Shown in pieces: positions 5,949 through 7,547 of a stretch of 7,547 nucleotides of DNA. The stretch's first letter is position 1; every line of letters begins with the position of its first letter. The stretch is from UBA2108 sp002713215 (GTDB lineage Bacteria > Bacteroidota > Bacteroidia > Flavobacteriales_G > Salibacteraceae): contig CALAPY010000037.1 in the NCBI GenBank assembly GCA_937891015.1, positions 1 to 7,547 on the forward strand, in the 5' to 3' direction. Below the pieces are notes generated by a model. The model was not told the origin of the DNA. It searched no databases and was given only the letters and a program-made list of their open reading frames with translations. The translations under genes and the position numbers were made by a program.

Positions 5949-7547
5949 ATGTATGAAGAAGTAAAACGTTTGTTTGATGTTCCTAGGTATCAATTAAATA
6001 ACCACCCGCAATCGGATGCTTTGGTTGCCAAGGTTGGGGGTAAATGGGTGAAAAGTAGCATTCAGGAAACCCTAGATACTGCAGATAGAGCCAGTAGAGC
6101 ATTTTTGAAACTTGGAATTAAACCAGGAGATAAAATCGCAATTATTTCCAATAACCGGCCGGAATGGGTAATGTTGGATTGTGGAATTCTACAAATTGGT
6201 GCAGTAGATGTTCCCATCTATTCCACCATTTCGGAAGATGACTACCGTTATATTTTTAATGATGCAGAGGTGAAGATGTGCTTTGTAAGCGACGAAGAGC
6301 TCTTCCAGAAAGTATCCAGTATTAAATCTGATGTTGCTTCTCTAACCAATATTTACACGTTCGAAAATGTAGAGGGGGCTATTCATTGGGAATCCTTTTT
6401 AAAAGAGGGCGATGGTGGTGACCAAGAGGAGGTTGAAAAAATAAAAGAAGGCGTAAAGGAAGATGACCTGGCAACTCTCATTTATACATCAGGTACAACA
6501 GGAACTCCCAAAGGAGTTATGCTTTCTCACAAGAATATCGCATCGAATTCAAAAGCCAGTATTTTGCGTTTGCCGGTAGATACAACTGCCAAGGCTCTTA
6601 GTTTTCTTCCGGTTTGTCATGTTTATGAGCGAATGCTTATTTATTTATACATGCTAAAGGGAGTTTCGATCTACTTCGCCGAATCGATGGAAACCATAGG
6701 AGATGATTTAAGGGATGTAAAACCGGAGGTGTTTACTGCGGTTCCTCGCTTGCTGGAAAAAGTATTTGATAAAATTGTAAATAAGGGAGCTGAACTTAGC
6801 GGAATAAAAAGGGCGCTTTTCTTTTGGGCACTGGACCTGGGTGAAAGATATGAGCCCTACGGAGCCAATGGTTTTTGGTATGAGTTTCAATTGGGCATTG
6901 CAAGAAAAATAATTTTTTCAAAATGGCAGGAAGCCTTGGGTGGAAATGTCCTCGCAGTGGCATCAGGAAGTGCAGCGCTTCAACCCAGGTTGGCACGTGT
7001 GTTTAATGCTGCAGGAATTCCGGTTATGGAAGGATATGGTTTGACTGAAACCTCGCCGGTAGTATCCGTTAACTGTGAAGGAGATAAAGGATTAATGATT
7101 GGAACCGTAGGTAGGGTTATTGATGATGTGGAAGTGAAAATTGCTGATGACGGGGAAATTTTGGTCAAAGGACCCAATGTGATGCAAGGCTATTACAAGA
7201 AACCTGATAAGACCAGTGAAGTATTGAAAGATGGCTGGTTTCACACTGGAGATATTGGAGAGATTGTTGGAGACAGATTCCTTAAAATTACGGATAGAAA
7301 GAAGGAAATTTTCAAAACATCGGGGGGGAAATACATAGCACCTCAGGTAATGGAAAACAAATTCAAAGAGTCCCGTTTCATTGAGCAAATAATGGTTATT
7401 GGTGAAGGGCAAAAACATGCGGCAGCTCTTATCGTGCCGGCATTCGAGTTTCTTGAAGAATGGTGTAACCGAAAGGGAATTGAGTTTGGTTCGACTGAAA
7501 AAATCATTGCTAATGATAGAGTAGTAGCGCGAATTCAAAAAGAGGTT
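5949..7547 (+). CDS. AMP-forming long-chain acyl-CoA ligase (3' end cut off)
   Basis: A continuous reading frame of 533 codons runs to the window edge with no stop. The protein belongs to the AMP-binding (ANL) superfamily and activates a fatty acid with ATP to an acyl-adenylate, then transfers it to CoA. Motifs seen are the ATP-binding loop YTSGTTGTPKG (179-189), PVCHVYERM (221-229, typical of ACSL/FadD15-like long-chain enzymes), YGLTETSP (363-370), GWFHTGDIG (429-437, with ribose-binding D435) and the hinge region ITDRKKEIFKTSGGKYIAP (447-465). The catalytic lysine near the C-terminus lies beyond the window; relatives are about 590-600 residues, so some 60 are missing. An in-frame TTG at 5931 is an alternative start, but it falls at the predicted transcription start, and a stop (TAG 5928-5930) closes the frame just before it. 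ATG 5949 is preferred. Chain-length preference cannot be read from the sequence. No beta-oxidation genes are adjacent in view. Confidence 0.93.
   Translation, partial: MYEEVKRLFDVPRYQLNNHPQSDALVAKVGGKWVKSSIQETLDTADRASRAFLKLGIKPGDKIAIISNNRPEWVMLDCGILQIGAVDVPIYSTISEDDYRYIFNDAEVKMCFVSDEELFQKVSSIKSDVASLTNIYTFENVEGAIHWESFLKEGDGGDQEEVEKIKEGVKEDDLATLIYTSGTTGTPKGVMLSHKNIASNSKASILRLPVDTTAKALSFLPVCHVYERMLIYLYMLKGVSIYFAESMETIGDDLRDVKPEVFTAVPRLLEKVFDKIVNKGAELSGIKRALFFWALDLGERYEPYGANGFWYEFQLGIARKIIFSKWQEALGGNVLAVASGSAALQPRLARVFNAAGIPVMEGYGLTETSPVVSVNCEGDKGLMIGTVGRVIDDVEVKIADDGEILVKGPNVMQGYYKKPDKTSEVLKDGWFHTGDIGEIVGDRFLKITDRKKEIFKTSGGKYIAPQVMENKFKESRFIEQIMVIGEGQKHAAALIVPAFEFLEEWCNRKGIEFGSTEKIIANDRVVARIQKEV

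Noticed and set aside
7092..7538. 148-codon minus-strand open frame
   Set aside because: It lies wholly antisense to the conserved acyl-CoA ligase coding sequence, and its translation shows no recognisable domain. It is a shadow frame.
1..7547. CRISPR array, insertion sequence, tRNA or defence system
   Set aside because: No regularly spaced repeats, transposase motifs, terminal inverted repeats, tRNA cloverleaf or defence-type domains were seen on either strand.

Overview
The window looks like a stretch of ordinary chromosome from a member of the Bacteroidota. Three things support this. AT-rich TAnnTTTG elements (the Bacteroidota -7 promoter consensus) sit just upstream of the purL start, the barrel-protein start and the acyl-CoA ligase start, and one more faces the left edge. 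Clear Shine-Dalgarno sites are absent. The proteins themselves are Bacteroidota-like: a small outer-membrane barrel ending in Phe, a fused single-chain PurL, and an ACSL/FadD15-type acyl-CoA ligase. A flavobacterial or related lineage is plausible, but I cannot place it below phylum from sequence alone.

Layout from left to right. Positions 1-65 hold a minus-strand promoter and the first bases of a leftward transcript whose gene lies outside the window. A divergent plus-strand promoter at about 112-119 drives a predicted 8-stranded outer-membrane barrel protein (ATG at 141, stop at 761). It converges, with only 19 bp between stop codons, on a complete minus-strand purL (781-4473), the FGAM synthase of de novo purine synthesis. 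purL has its own promoter at 4510-4517 and two small inverted repeats in its leader. Divergent from purL is a 434-residue polytopic membrane protein (4573-5877) that resembles GT-C glycosyltransferase or polysaccharide-polymerase-like proteins but has no function I can assign. After a 71-bp gap with its own -7 element comes an AMP-forming long-chain acyl-CoA ligase (5949 onward). It is open to the right edge, with 533 codons visible and the C-terminus missing.

The four coding regions do not form an obvious pathway. They look like independently promoted genes: purine biosynthesis, an envelope protein, a probable envelope-glycan membrane enzyme and fatty-acid activation. I found no mobile element, CRISPR array, tRNA or rRNA gene, toxin-antitoxin pair or defence system. 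The most useful observations are start-site corrections for two genes (the longest-ORF TTG starts overlap the promoter elements), the uncharacterised membrane protein, and small palindromes next to the promoters. I see no convincing previously undescribed system.
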